DNA of 64,000 nt. Origin: an uncultured Microbacterium sp. (GTDB taxonomy: Bacteria; Actinomycetota; Actinomycetes; Actinomycetales; Microbacteriaceae). This document shows, piece by piece, positions 42,667 to 51,166 of this stretch. The position numbers and the translations under genes were made by a program. The notes under the pieces are model-generated. The model ran no database searches and was not told the origin of the DNA. It was given only the letters and a program-made list of their open reading frames with translations. Location of the stretch: the NCBI RefSeq assembly GCF_947489255.1, contig NZ_CANLCY010000001.1, positions 372,001-436,000 of the forward strand, given 5' to 3'. Within the stretch, counting starts at the first letter, position 1. Every line of letters starts with the position of its first letter.

Positions 42667-44745
42667 CTACGGCGCGAGCAGGGCGCCGGTCTGCGCCGCG
42701 GACTCCTCCGCCCGCTTCTCCTCGTCGTCCTTACCGCGACGCTCGTCGGCGGCCTCCTGCAACGCCGACTTCGCGCGCAGGGGCGGTGTGCGGAAGAACA
42801 GCGACAGCACGAAGGCGAGCAGCACCACGCCCATCGCGACCCAGTAGACGCTCGTCGACGAGGCGTTGAAGCCCACCAGGAAGGGCTTGGTCAGCCGCGC
42901 GTCGGCACCCATGAGGAAGGAGGTGTCGTCGAGGGTCGAGCCGCCGATCGAGGTGTTCTCATCGCCCGCGGTGAAGCGATCCTGGAGGGTGGTCGCGACG
43001 CCGTCGACGAACGCGGCGCGGTCGGCGGCGTCGGAGAAGTCCAGGCTCACCGAGCCGTCGGCGCCGATACGCGCCACGGGCACCTGCTGCTGGATCTGCG
43101 CCGTGGCGGCCGCGATCGCCTGCGACACCGCCGCCTGCGTGGCCTGGGCCTGCGCCGCAGCCGGGATCTGCCCGGTGGCGACCTGGGCGGCCACCGCCTG
43201 GGTCGCGGCATCCGTTGCCTGCTGCACGCCCTGCTGCACCTGCTGGGTCACGGCATCGGTGGTCTGGGTGACGATCGGGGTGTAGATGCTCGACATGATC
43301 TTCTCGTTCGCCGGGGCCGAGGCCACCGTCGGGTCGAAGGCAGCGTCGAGCGCGTCGGTGAGGGTCGCCCGGTCGGAGAACGAGCCGATGATGTTCGAGG
43401 GCATGAGCGTGAACAGCAGCGAGAGCAGCACGGCCGTGCCGAGGGTTCCACCGATCTGGCGGAAGAACGTCGATCCGCTCGTGGCCACGCCCATGTCGCG
43501 CAGGCCGACGGAGTTCTGGCTGGCGATCGTCAGGGTCTGCATGAGCTGGCCGAGCCCGAGGCCGATGACGAGCATCGCCAGCGCGACGTGCCAGTAGGGG
43601 CTGTCGTACTTCAGGAAGGTCAGCAGGAAGAAGCCGATCGACATCAGCGCCGTGCCCAGGATCGGGAACATGCGGTAGCGGCCCGTGCGCGCGATGATCT
43701 GGCCGCTCGCGATCGAGGCGATCATGAGGCCCAGGATCATCGGGAGCATCTCGAACCCGCTCTGCGTGGGCGTCGAGCCCAGGACCAGCTGCAGATAGAG
43801 AGGCAGCGTCAGCATCGCGCCGAACATCCCGAAGCCCACGAGCACGCCGATGATCGTCGCCATCGAGAAGGTGGGCGAACGGAAGAGCTTGAGCGGGATG
43901 AGCGCGTCGTCCTTCATCGCGGTCTCGGCGATCACGAACGCCGCGATGCCGAGGGCGCCGATGACGTAGCAGGCGATCGAGATGGGGGAGCCCCAGCCCC
44001 ACTCGCGTCCCTGCTCGGCGACGAGCAGCAACGGAACGAGGGCGACGATCACCGTCGTGGCGCCCCACCAGTCGATGCGCACCGAGTGGCGCGGCTGCTT
44101 GGGGATGTGCAGGAATCGCCACACGATCGCCAGCGCCGCGATGCCGATGGGCACGTTGATGAGGAACACCCAGCGCCAGCCGGTGATGAAGAGGATCTGG
44201 TCGGCGCCGGCGAACAGACCGCCGACGAGCGGGCCGATGACGCTGGAGATGCCGAAGACGGCGAGGAAGTAGCCCTGATACTTCGCACGCTCGCGCGGGG
44301 CGAGGATGTCGCCCATGATCGCCAGCGGCATCGACATCAGGCCACCGGCGCCGAGGCCCTGGATGGCGCGGAACGCCGCGAGCTCGGCCATCGAGGTCGA
44401 GAAGCTGGCGAGCACGGAGCCGACGATGAAGATGAGGATCGCCAGCAGGAACAGCGGCCGGCGCCCGAAGATGTCGGAGAGCTTGCCGTAGATGGGCGTC
44501 GCGATCGTCGAGACGATCAGGTACGCGGTCGTGACCCAGGCCTGCAGGCTGAGACCCTGCAGGTCGTCGCCGATCGTGCGGATCGAGGTGCCGACGATGG
44601 TCTGGTCGAGGGCCGACAGGAACATTCCGGCCATGAGGCCGAAGATCACGAACATGATCATGCGGTGGGTCATGACCGTGTCGGTGGCGCCGGTGGTGGG
44701 GCGGGATGCCGCGGGCGCGCGGCGGCTACGGGTGATGTCTGACAT
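42667..44745 (-). CDS. MFS drug exporter, DHA2 (EmrB/QacA) family with large insertion
   Basis: A 692-residue protein with 14 predicted transmembrane helices. Motif A-like Gly-Lys-Leu-Ser-Asp-Ile-Phe-Gly-Arg-Arg and motif C-like Gly-Pro-Leu-Val-Gly-Gly identify DHA2 multidrug exporters; helix 1 has Leu-Asp-Gln-Thr-Ile-Val-Gly. Between helices 13 and 14 (about residues 450-625) is a non-membrane insertion of about 175 residues, rich in Ala and Gln with coiled-coil character. Usual family length is about 500. The tail is charged (Lys/Glu-rich). A palindromic site upstream suggests control by a repressor encoded elsewhere. Confidence 0.93.
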   Translation of the reverse strand: MSDITRSRRAPAASRPTTGATDTVMTHRMIMFVIFGLMAGMFLSALDQTIVGTSIRTIGDDLQGLSLQAWVTTAYLIVSTIATPIYGKLSDIFGRRPLFLLAILIFIVGSVLASFSTSMAELAAFRAIQGLGAGGLMSMPLAIMGDILAPRERAKYQGYFLAVFGISSVIGPLVGGLFAGADQILFITGWRWVFLINVPIGIAALAIVWRFLHIPKQPRHSVRIDWWGATTVIVALVPLLLVAEQGREWGWGSPISIACYVIGALGIAAFVIAETAMKDDALIPLKLFRSPTFSMATIIGVLVGFGMFGAMLTLPLYLQLVLGSTPTQSGFEMLPMILGLMIASIASGQIIARTGRYRMFPILGTALMSIGFFLLTFLKYDSPYWHVALAMLVIGLGLGQLMQTLTIASQNSVGLRDMGVATSGSTFFRQIGGTLGTAVLLSLLFTLMPSNIIGSFSDRATLTDALDAAFDPTVASAPANEKIMSSIYTPIVTQTTDAVTQQVQQGVQQATDAATQAVAAQVATGQIPAAAQAQATQAAVSQAIAAATAQIQQQVPVARIGADGSVSLDFSDAADRAAFVDGVATTLQDRFTAGDENTSIGGSTLDDTSFLMGADARLTKPFLVGFNASSTSVYWVAMGVVLLAFVLSLFFRTPPLRAKSALQEAADERRGKDDEEKRAEESAAQTGALLAP

Positions 44746-44803
44746 CTGTCCTCATCGAGAAGGGGCGGCGGGCGGCTCGATCGGGCAGGGCCGGGCGCCA
44801 GGT

Positions 44804-44824
44804 GTTTGCTAAAAGTCAACAAAT
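44804..44824. promoter_or_regulatory. putative operator upstream of the DHA2 exporter
   Basis: An imperfect palindrome with half-sites TTTGcTaA and TcAaCAAA (six of nine positions symmetric) in a short AT-rich stretch about 60 bases upstream of the exporter start. TTGACT, a good -35 box, is contained in it on the minus strand. Layout typical of MarR/TetR-controlled exporters. Confidence 0.4.
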
Positions 44825-44976
44825 AGTAGCGCTGCCCGGCGGCATCGCGGAACCACCTGCGGGTCGTCGTTAGGCCAGGCGCGCAGAAATACCCCTGTGG
44901 GGGGAGCCCGGTCTCGGGTGGGTGCCGGCGGCGTTGGGGGATCTCGGTATCGCGTCGCCGAGCCGAGGTCGGAGGC

Positions 44977-44982
44977 TACTGT
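44977..44982 (+). promoter_or_regulatory. -10 box of the alpha/beta hydrolase gene, leaderless spacing
   Basis: TACTGT ends 6 bases before the GTG at 44989. Confidence 0.45.
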
Positions 44983-44988
44983 GATGCG

Positions 44989-45792
44989 GTGGATTCGGTA
45001 CGCAGAGAAATTGTCGCCGCCGACGGGACTTCGGTTTCGTATGTGGTCGTCGACGGTGTCGAGCCGACCGTGGTCATTCTGCATGGGCTGGCGGGGAGCG
45101 GACGCGAGTTCGAGCGAACGGCGAAAGAATTGGCGGGACGCCGGACGATTCTTATCGACCAGCGCGGCCATGGGCGCAGTGCGCGGCACCCCCTCGACCT
45201 CTCACGTGAGGCATTTGTCTCCGATGTCGTGATGATCATCGGCGCGGAGTCGGCCCGGCGGGTCGATCTCGTCGGACATTCGATGGGTGCGCACACCGCA
45301 ATGATGCTCGCCGCGGCGCACCCTCATCTCGTGCGTCGACTGGTGCTTCTCGAATGCGATGCCGGCAGCGGAACGCCGGAGGAACACACCGCGCTCGGAG
45401 ACTACTTCCGGTCGTGGCCGATTCCCTTCGCAGACCGAGCCGCGGCCAGCGCGACGCTAGGGGCGGGTCCGCTCGCGCAGGCCTGGGTCGCCGATCTCGA
45501 ACACCGCGCCGACGGTCTGTATCCCCGTTTCGACCCCGACGTCATGGTCGCGGTCATCGCCGAGGTTGCGACGGCGCGATGGAGCGAGTGGCGGCAGGTG
45601 ACGGCTCCCACGCTCGTCGTCTACGCCGAAAACGGCATGTTCACGGAGCGTCAAAAGGTGGACTTCGTGGCCGGTGGGGGCGAGGTCACCAGGATCGACC
45701 TCGCCGGAGCGTCGCACGACGCTCATCTCGACGCCTTCGACGCGTGGATGACAGCGTTGACATCGTTTCTGGAGGCCGGCGGGGCCGCGTGA
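44989..45792 (+). CDS. alpha/beta hydrolase
   Basis: A 267-residue alpha/beta-hydrolase-fold protein. Oxyanion loop Leu-His-Gly-Leu-Ala-Gly-Ser-Gly, nucleophile elbow Gly-His-Ser-Met-Gly, acid residue near Val-Val-Tyr-Ala-Glu, and catalytic His in Ala-Ser-His-Asp-Ala-His-Leu-Asp. An early Asp-Gln-Arg-Gly-His-Gly-Arg-Ser is typical of esterases and haloperoxidase-like members. Substrate unknown. This gene is visibly less GC-rich than its neighbours (for example ATT, GAA and AAA codons in the first third), which may mean later acquisition. GTG start right behind a -10 box. Confidence 0.9.
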   Translation: MDSVRREIVAADGTSVSYVVVDGVEPTVVILHGLAGSGREFERTAKELAGRRTILIDQRGHGRSARHPLDLSREAFVSDVVMIIGAESARRVDLVGHSMGAHTAMMLAAAHPHLVRRLVLLECDAGSGTPEEHTALGDYFRSWPIPFADRAAASATLGAGPLAQAWVADLEHRADGLYPRFDPDVMVAVIAEVATARWSEWRQVTAPTLVVYAENGMFTERQKVDFVAGGGEVTRIDLAGASHDAHLDAFDAWMTALTSFLEAGGAA

Positions 45793-45853
45793 TCTCTGGC
45801 CACAAGAATTCCTCGGCCCGCCGTCTCGGACACCGGGGCGGGAGGGAAAAGCA

Positions 45854-45887
45854 AAACCCCCGCCATGTAGAAGCTAGGCGAGGGTTT
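45854..45887. terminator. terminator between hydrolase gene and tRNA cluster
   Basis: AAACCCCCGCC (45854-45864) pairs with GGCGAGGGTTT (45877-45887), one mismatch. Read from either side it ends in A or T runs, so it may serve the hydrolase gene and the leftward tRNAs. Confidence 0.7.
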
Positions 45888-45914
45888 CTGGGATCACTGT
45901 AATGATGATCCGTG

Positions 45915-45987
45915 TGGCTCCGACGGGCGTCGATCCCGTGACCTCACGATTTTCAGTCGTGCGCTCTACCAACTGAGCTACAGAGCC
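45915..45987 (-). tRNA. tRNA-Phe (GAA)
   Basis: 73 bases on the minus strand forming a full cloverleaf: acceptor GGCTCTG/CGGAGCC, D arm GCTC/GAGC, anticodon stem CACGA/TCGTG with loop CTGAAAA (anticodon GAA), T stem ACGGG/CCCGT. Discriminator A; CCA is not encoded. Confidence 0.97.
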
Positions 45988-46051
45988 GAGCGACATGTCT
46001 GCCGCTTCCTAAACGAAAGGCCTCCTCGAAAGAAGGCCCGTCGCTGTGGAG

Positions 46052-46125
46052 CGACCCTGACGGGACTTGAACCCGCGACCTCCGCCGTGACAGGGCGGCA
46101 CGCTAACCAACTGCGCTACAGGGCC
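46052..46125 (-). tRNA. tRNA-Asp (GTC)
   Basis: 74 bases on the minus strand: acceptor GGCCCTG/CAGGGTC (one G-U), anticodon stem CCGCC/GGCGG, loop CTGTCAC with anticodon GTC, T stem GCGGG/CCCGT, discriminator G. CCA not encoded. Confidence 0.97.
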
Positions 46126-46155
46126 ATGCATTTTCAATTGTACTTCACCGGAAAG

Positions 46156-46228
46156 TGACCCCAACGGGATTCGAACCCGTGCTACCGCCGTGAAAGGGCG
46201 GCGTCCTAGGCCGCTAAACGATGGGGCC
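46156..46228 (-). tRNA. tRNA-Glu (TTC)
   Basis: 73 bases on the minus strand: acceptor GGCCCCA/TGGGGTC, anticodon stem CCGCC/GGCGG, loop CTTTCAC with anticodon TTC, T stem ACGGG/CCCGT, discriminator A. First tRNA of the leftward Glu-Asp-Phe cluster. Confidence 0.97.
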
Positions 46229-46378
46229 GGATGAGGCGGAAACCTTGCGATTTCCTTCTCGCTTGCCGACGACCGAGCCTACTTCACATCTCGCGAGATT
46301 GCCAATTCGGGGCGTGGCGTACGCGGCTCGCGCGTGTCGGGGGCGCAGGATGGGCGCTGCCGACGTGAACTCGCCCTG

Positions 46379-46406
46379 TTGTGTGTGTGACTCGTGTTGC
46401 TACTGT
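46379..46406 (+). promoter_or_regulatory. putative promoter of the M23 peptidase gene
   Basis: TTGTGT (46379-46384), 16-base spacer, TACTGT (46401-46406). Two similar 10-mers, CTCGTGTTGC and GTCGAGTTGC, flank the -10 box as direct repeats and could be an activator site. Ribosome binding site GATGAGG precedes the GTG at 46442. Confidence 0.45.
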
Positions 46407-46441
46407 GAGTCGAGTTGCGACCGGTGAGATGAGGTATTCCC

Positions 46442-47893
46442 GTGACGCTCGAGCGCCCCGTTGAGTCAGACGATTGCGGCTGCGCGCCCACCGCGGATGA
46501 GCGGCGGCGCCTGTGGCCGACCTTCGATCGACGCAGCGCGTTGAAGTTCGGCGCTCTCGGCGCCGTGGCTCTCGGCGCCTTCGGTGCGGCGGCATCCGGA
46601 TTCTCGTCTCCCGCGGCGGCCGCCGACTACCCCTCGTGGGCCGATGTCGAGGCGGCGCGTGCGAACGAGTCCGCCAAGGCCGGCGAGATCGCCCGCATCC
46701 AGGGGCTCATCCAGGGACTGCAGTCCGAGGTCGCCCGCACGCAGGCCGAGGTCGTCGCCCGATCCGACGAGTACTACACCGCGCAGCAGGCGTACCTCGA
46801 CGCCGACTACCGCGCCCAGCAGATTCAGGCGCAGGCCGACGCCGAGGCCGCCAAGGCCACCGACGCGGCCGCGAAGGCCGGCAAGGTCGCCGCGCAGCTG
46901 TACCGCTCGGGTGGCGACGACACCTCTCTCGACCTGTTCTTCTCAGGCTCCGCGGCCAGCGCCGACGATCTGCTGGCCAAGCTCGGCACGATGGACAAGC
47001 TCATCGAGCGCAACCGCTCGGTGTACGCCGCGGCCGTCACGGCGCGCGATTCCGCGACGCAGCTGAGCAACCAGGCGAACGACGCCCGCACCGAGCGCGA
47101 CCGTCTGCAGAAGATCGCCGAAGAGAAGATGGTCGCCGCGCAGCAGGCGGCTCAGGCCGCGCAAGAGGCACTCGCCGCGCAGCAGGCCAATCAGGTCGTG
47201 CTCGAGGCGCAGCTGGCCGCCCTGCAGGACACGACCGCCAAGACCGTGGCCGATTACCAGGCCGGTGTCGAGGCCGAGCGCAAAGCCCGCGAGGAGCGCG
47301 AACGCAAGGCGCGCGAAGAGGCGGAGGCCCGTGACCGCGCCGAGCGTGCGCGTCGCGAGCAGGAGCAGCGCGATCGCGAAGCCGCGAACAACAACAGCGG
47401 TGGTGGCGGAGGGGGCGGCTCCAGCAGCGGCGGAGGTTCGAGCAGCGGCGGAGGCGGCGGTCAGGCTACCGGCTCGGGCTGGGCGCGTCCCTCGTCGGCC
47501 GGGACCACCTCGGGCTACGGCCCGCGCTCCAGCCAGTGCAACGGCAGCTACTGCGCGAGCTCGTGGCACCTCGGTCTCGACTTCGGCGCCGGCTGCTACT
47601 CGCCGATCTACGCGGCGTCGGCCGGGCGCGTCACCTACGCCGGCTACAACGGCGGCTACGGCAACTACATTCGCATCCAGCACGACGACGGCTCGGCCAC
47701 CGGCTACGCGCACATCGTCAACGGCGGCATCTACGTCTCGTACGGCCAGCGCGTCGGTGCGGGCGAGCAGATCGCCGCGACCGGGCAGACCGGCAACTCC
47801 TTCGGCTGCCACCTGCACTTCGAGGTCTACCCGCCGTGGGGCGGCACGACCGATCCGGCCCCCTGGCTCCGCGATCGCGGCGTCTGGGTCTGA
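46442..47893 (+). CDS. secreted M23-family cell-wall endopeptidase with coiled coil
   Basis: A 483-residue protein. Arg-Arg-Ser-Ala-Leu-Lys-Phe followed by a hydrophobic helix (about residues 30-60) looks like a twin-arginine signal. Residues 65-310 are a long Ala/Gln/Glu coiled coil, the hallmark of EnvC/RipA-like regulators of wall hydrolysis, ending in an Arg/Glu helix and a Ser/Gly linker. Residues 365-480 form an M23 (LytM) domain with zinc ligands His-Leu-Gly-Leu-Asp (HxxxD) and His-Leu-His, so it should be active. It probably cleaves peptidoglycan cross-bridges at division. GTG start with an upstream GAGG site. Confidence 0.92.
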   Translation: MTLERPVESDDCGCAPTADERRRLWPTFDRRSALKFGALGAVALGAFGAAASGFSSPAAAADYPSWADVEAARANESAKAGEIARIQGLIQGLQSEVARTQAEVVARSDEYYTAQQAYLDADYRAQQIQAQADAEAAKATDAAAKAGKVAAQLYRSGGDDTSLDLFFSGSAASADDLLAKLGTMDKLIERNRSVYAAAVTARDSATQLSNQANDARTERDRLQKIAEEKMVAAQQAAQAAQEALAAQQANQVVLEAQLAALQDTTAKTVADYQAGVEAERKAREERERKAREEAEARDRAERARREQEQRDREAANNNSGGGGGGGSSSGGGSSSGGGGGQATGSGWARPSSAGTTSGYGPRSSQCNGSYCASSWHLGLDFGAGCYSPIYAASAGRVTYAGYNGGYGNYIRIQHDDGSATGYAHIVNGGIYVSYGQRVGAGEQIAATGQTGNSFGCHLHFEVYPPWGGTTDPAPWLRDRGVWV

Positions 47894-47902
47894 TCGCTTC
47901 CA

Positions 47903-47940
47903 CGAGAAAACCCCCGGTCGATCGACCGGGGGTTTTCTCG
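47903..47940. terminator. bidirectional terminator, 38-bp perfect palindrome
   Basis: 47903-47921 and 47922-47940 are exact reverse complements (CGAGAAAACCCCC... / ...GGGGGTTTTCTCG) between the convergent peptidase and pyrophosphatase genes; the stem ends in TTTT in both directions. Confidence 0.93.
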
Positions 47941-47950
47941 TCTCATCGAC

Positions 47951-48484
47951 TCAGAGCGTGTTGGGGGCCTCGCCCGAACCCTGCGTCTTGGTCTGCGCGT
48001 CGTGCTCGTCGAAGCGCGTGAAGGCCTCGGCCACGAGACGCTCGGCCTCGGCGGCGTTCGCCCACTCGTCGACCTTGACCCACTTGTTGGGCTCGAGGTC
48101 CTTGTAGTGCTCGAAGAAGTGCGAGATCTCCTTCTTGGTCCACTCGTCGATGTCGTCGACGTCCTGGATGTGATCCCAGCGCGGGTCCTTCGCGAGGACC
48201 GCCACGACCTTGTCGTCGCCGCCGGCCTCGTCGCTCATCTTCAGTACGCCGACCGGGCGCACCTTGGCGAGGATGCCGGGGTGCAGGTCGCGGTCGAGCA
48301 GCACGAGCACGTCGAGCGGGTCGCCGTCTTCGCCGAGGGTGTTCTCGAAGAAGCCGTAGTTGGCGGGGTAGCCGAACACCGTGTAGAGGATGCGGTCGAG
48401 GTAGACACGGCCGGTGCCGTGGTCGACCTCGTACTTCACGCGGCTGCCGCGGGGGATCTCGATGACGGCGTCGAAAGCGCCCAT
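47951..48484 (-). CDS. ppa: inorganic pyrophosphatase
   Basis: A 177-residue family I soluble pyrophosphatase. Active-site pattern Glu-Ile-Pro-Arg-Gly-Ser-Arg-x-Lys-Tyr-Glu at the start, Tyr-Gly-Phe, and Glu-Asp-Gly-Asp-Pro-Leu-Asp-Val-Leu-Val with the metal-binding aspartates. It hydrolyses PPi released by biosynthesis. The sequence is about the usual family length. ATG 48484 is preceded by AAGGAGC. Divergent from tilS. Confidence 0.97.
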   Translation of the reverse strand: MGAFDAVIEIPRGSRVKYEVDHGTGRVYLDRILYTVFGYPANYGFFENTLGEDGDPLDVLVLLDRDLHPGILAKVRPVGVLKMSDEAGGDDKVVAVLAKDPRWDHIQDVDDIDEWTKKEISHFFEHYKDLEPNKWVKVDEWANAAEAERLVAEAFTRFDEHDAQTKTQGSGEAPNTL

Positions 48485-48696
48485 ACTCGTGCTCCTTAGA
48501 TCTGTGGATTTCCGCGGCCCAGCCTAGTCGGGCCGGGGTCGCACGTCTGGTCTGCGGGCGGCGACGGGCGGTCGGGCGGAGCCGCGCGGTCGGCACTCGG
48601 CGCAGGGAACGGGCGACCGGCGAGGTGCGACCCGGTCGGACGCCGATCCATCCAGCCCCGCGACGGGGGAACTCCTGCGTTGTGCCGATCGGCCAA

Positions 48697-48702
48697 TACC
48701 GT
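48697..48702 (+). promoter_or_regulatory. -10 box of tilS, leaderless spacing
   Basis: TACCGT ends 6 bases before the ATG at 48709. Confidence 0.45.
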
Positions 48703-48708
48703 AGGGGG

Positions 48709-49707
48709 ATGGACCGCCGCCCTGGACTCTCTCCCGCTGTCGCCGAGGTGCGCCGAGCCGTCCGCGCGGCGCTCGAAGGACGCACCGGTGCGGTCGTGGT
48801 GGCGCTGTCGGGCGGGGCCGATTCGCTGGCCCTCGCGGCGGCGACGGGTTTCGAGGCCGAGCGTCTCGGCATCCGGGTCGAGGCCGTCGTTATCGATCAC
48901 GGCCTGCAGGAAGGGTCGGATGCCGTCGCGCGCGGCGCTGCGGAGGCCGTGCGCGGGCGCGGGATCGACGCGCGCGTGGTCACGGTCGACGTCGTCGCGA
49001 ACGACGGTCCCGAGGCCGACGCGCGTGCGGCGCGGTACGCCGGTCTGGCCCGGGCGGCGACCGAGATCGGCGCGGATGCCGTGTTGTTGGGGCACACCCT
49101 CGACGATCAGGCGGAGACGGTGCTGCTCGGCCTCGCCCGTGGATCCGGCGCGACGAGTCTGGCCGGCATGGCACCCGAGAGACGGGATGCGACGGGGCCG
49201 GTGTGGCTGCGACCTCTCCTCGGCGTCCATCGCCGGACGACCGCCGCCGCCTGCGCCGCGGAGGGGTTTGGCGCGTGGTCCGACCCGCACAACGCCGACC
49301 CGTCGTACGCCCGGGTGCGGGTGCGCGAGCGCGTGCTCCCCGTGCTCGAGACGGAGCTCGGTCCCGGTGTCGCCGAGGCCCTCGCCCGCACGGCCGAGCA
49401 ACTGCGGGAGGATGCGGCCGCCTTTCAGGACATGATCGACGAGACCATCGAAGACATCGTCGAGCACGCCGAGGCGGGTATCTCGATCTCGGTCGCCGCT
49501 CTCGCCGCCAACCCCGCGGCCCTGCGCAACCGCGTCATCCGCTACGTCGTCGAGAGCGAGTTCGGCGTCTCGCTGACGCGGGCGCAGACCCTCGAGGTCG
49601 CGCGGCTCGCGGTGGACTGGCGGGGGCAGGGAGCGATCGATCTGCCCTCCTGCACGGCTCGGCGGGTGGGGGCCCGCATCGAGATCGTGGCGCGCGGGCG
49701 CGGATGA
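48709..49707 (+). CDS. tilS: tRNA(Ile)-lysidine synthase
   Basis: A 332-residue protein of the TilS family. The N-type ATP-pyrophosphatase loop Leu-Ser-Gly-Gly-Ala-Asp-Ser and the His-Thr-Leu-Asp-Asp-Gln-Ala-Glu-Thr motif are intact. It converts C34 of tRNA-Ile(CAU) to lysidine so that AUA is read. The length is of the short actinobacterial type, lacking the large C-terminal domain of E. coli. In most actinomycetes tilS is directly followed by hpt; here a reversed MFS gene lies between them. Confidence 0.94.
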   Translation: MDRRPGLSPAVAEVRRAVRAALEGRTGAVVVALSGGADSLALAAATGFEAERLGIRVEAVVIDHGLQEGSDAVARGAAEAVRGRGIDARVVTVDVVANDGPEADARAARYAGLARAATEIGADAVLLGHTLDDQAETVLLGLARGSGATSLAGMAPERRDATGPVWLRPLLGVHRRTTAAACAAEGFGAWSDPHNADPSYARVRVRERVLPVLETELGPGVAEALARTAEQLREDAAAFQDMIDETIEDIVEHAEAGISISVAALAANPAALRNRVIRYVVESEFGVSLTRAQTLEVARLAVDWRGQGAIDLPSCTARRVGARIEIVARGRG

Positions 49708-49720
49708 CGCCGCGGGGCGT

Positions 49721-51058
49721 TCAGCTCACAGCGCGGCGTCGGGCGAGGCGGGACTCGATCACCGCCATGACCGTGATCGACGCCAGAGCGACGGCCGCCA
49801 GCCCTATCGTGAGCAGGGCGAGTCCGTCGAAGAGGAGCCACTCGGCGAAGACACCGCCGAGGACGTTGCCGAGGAGGTAGCCGGCGCCGACCACGACCGA
49901 GTACGCGCCCATGATCAGGCCGCGATCGTCGCGGAACTCGGCGGAGATGTCGCTGAGATGGGTGAGGGCGGCGGGAGTGAACCCGGCTTCGAGGAAGACC
50001 CCGACCATCACCAGCGGCACCGCGACGGCGATGGGGGCACCGCCGTTGGCGAGCATCAGGCCGACCGAGGCGATCAACGCGCCCGCCACCGTGACGAAGA
50101 GCACCGGGATCGTCGGCAGTCTGCCGATGAAGAGCGCCCACGCGACGATGCACAGGCTGAAGAACAGCACGTAGACCCCGAGCACGATCGACAGTCCCGT
50201 CTCGTCGCCGCGGAACGCACCGGGGAACAGCTGGCCGTCCGCACGCCGGTCGCCGGCCAGCACGAAGGTGATCTGCGAGGTCACCCACGTTCCGAGGATC
50301 GCGTTCACCGCGATCCAGGCGGGGAGGAACGCGAGCAGGCGAGGCTGAACGAGCACGCGCAGGCGATCGCGCACGCCGGCGCGGACGGGTGCCGGCGATG
50401 TCCGGGCGTGCCGAGGGACGAAGACGAGGGTGAGCACGGCCGCCACCACGTAGACGGCCGCCAACGCGACGAACGTGCCGAGACCGAGCGCCCCGTACAG
50501 GAGCGGTCCGGCGACCGCGCCGAGAGCGATGCCTCCGGACGACGACAGCTCGTACAGGCTCGTCACCCGACCGCGGCGTCGGCGGTCGTCGTCACTGGCG
50601 TCGGCCAGGAGACCGAGGGTGGTGGGCGCGGAGATCGCCGCTCCCGCGCCGTCGAGCAGGCGCGAGGTGCCGACGATGACCACGACGAGGGCGATGGACG
50701 GGGCGGTCGCGATCAGCGAGGCGCCGGGGGTGAGCAGGACGCCGGCCGCGGCCAGCAGGGGAGCGGCGACGAGGAAGACCTTGCGCCCTCGGCGGTCGCT
50801 GGCCGACCCCGCGGCGGGGGCGAGCACGAGCTCGGCCAGGAAGCCCATGCCCGACAGGATCCCCAACACCAGCGGGCCCACCGACGTGCCCTGGCGGGAG
50901 AGGTCGACGAAGTAGGAACCCAGAGCGAGGGCGCCCGCGGCCGACGCGGTCCGCAGCAGCAGCTGGGCCACGATGACCGCGCCGGCGCCGCGGGGAGGCG
51001 TCGGCGAATCGGACGCCGACACGGATGCCGGCTCGGGCGAGGGGAGCGGATGACTCAA
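49721..51058 (-). CDS. MFS transporter
   Basis: A 445-residue protein with about 12 hydrophobic helices and motif-A-like Gly-Ser-Ala-Ser-Asp-Arg-Arg-Gly-Arg-Lys between helices 2 and 3. No substrate can be named. The start is the TTG at 51058, chosen because GAGGAGG lies five bases upstream and the next residues begin the N-terminal tail; no better ATG exists before the first helix. It is the only leftward gene in the tilS-lysS stretch, and its 3' end lies 13 bases from tilS (convergent). Confidence 0.88.
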   Translation of the reverse strand: MSHPLPSPEPASVSASDSPTPPRGAGAVIVAQLLLRTASAAGALALGSYFVDLSRQGTSVGPLVLGILSGMGFLAELVLAPAAGSASDRRGRKVFLVAAPLLAAAGVLLTPGASLIATAPSIALVVVIVGTSRLLDGAGAAISAPTTLGLLADASDDDRRRRGRVTSLYELSSSGGIALGAVAGPLLYGALGLGTFVALAAVYVVAAVLTLVFVPRHARTSPAPVRAGVRDRLRVLVQPRLLAFLPAWIAVNAILGTWVTSQITFVLAGDRRADGQLFPGAFRGDETGLSIVLGVYVLFFSLCIVAWALFIGRLPTIPVLFVTVAGALIASVGLMLANGGAPIAVAVPLVMVGVFLEAGFTPAALTHLSDISAEFRDDRGLIMGAYSVVVGAGYLLGNVLGGVFAEWLLFDGLALLTIGLAAVALASITVMAVIESRLARRRAVS

Positions 51059-51154
51059 CGCGTCCTCCTCGAGGTCGATGGCGGTGCGACTGCCTCGCCG
51101 ACCGACGCTACCCGGTGGCAGGGCCGGGCGGGCGGCATCCGGAACCGGACGACG

Positions 51155-51160
51155 TAGACT
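51155..51160 (+). promoter_or_regulatory. -10 box of hpt, leaderless spacing
   Basis: TAGACT ends 6 bases before the ATG at 51167. Confidence 0.5.
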
Positions 51161-51166
51161 TTTCCA

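Noticed and set aside
46221..46427. Cys-rich 68-residue frame after tRNA-Glu
   Set aside because: It starts inside the tRNA gene and runs over the M23 promoter; the Cys codons come from the TGTGTG repeat.
46229..46441. c-di-AMP (ydaO-type) riboswitch upstream of the M23 peptidase, as in other actinomycetes
   Set aside because: The space between promoter and start is only about 35 bases, too short for that RNA, and no matching conserved sequence was seen.
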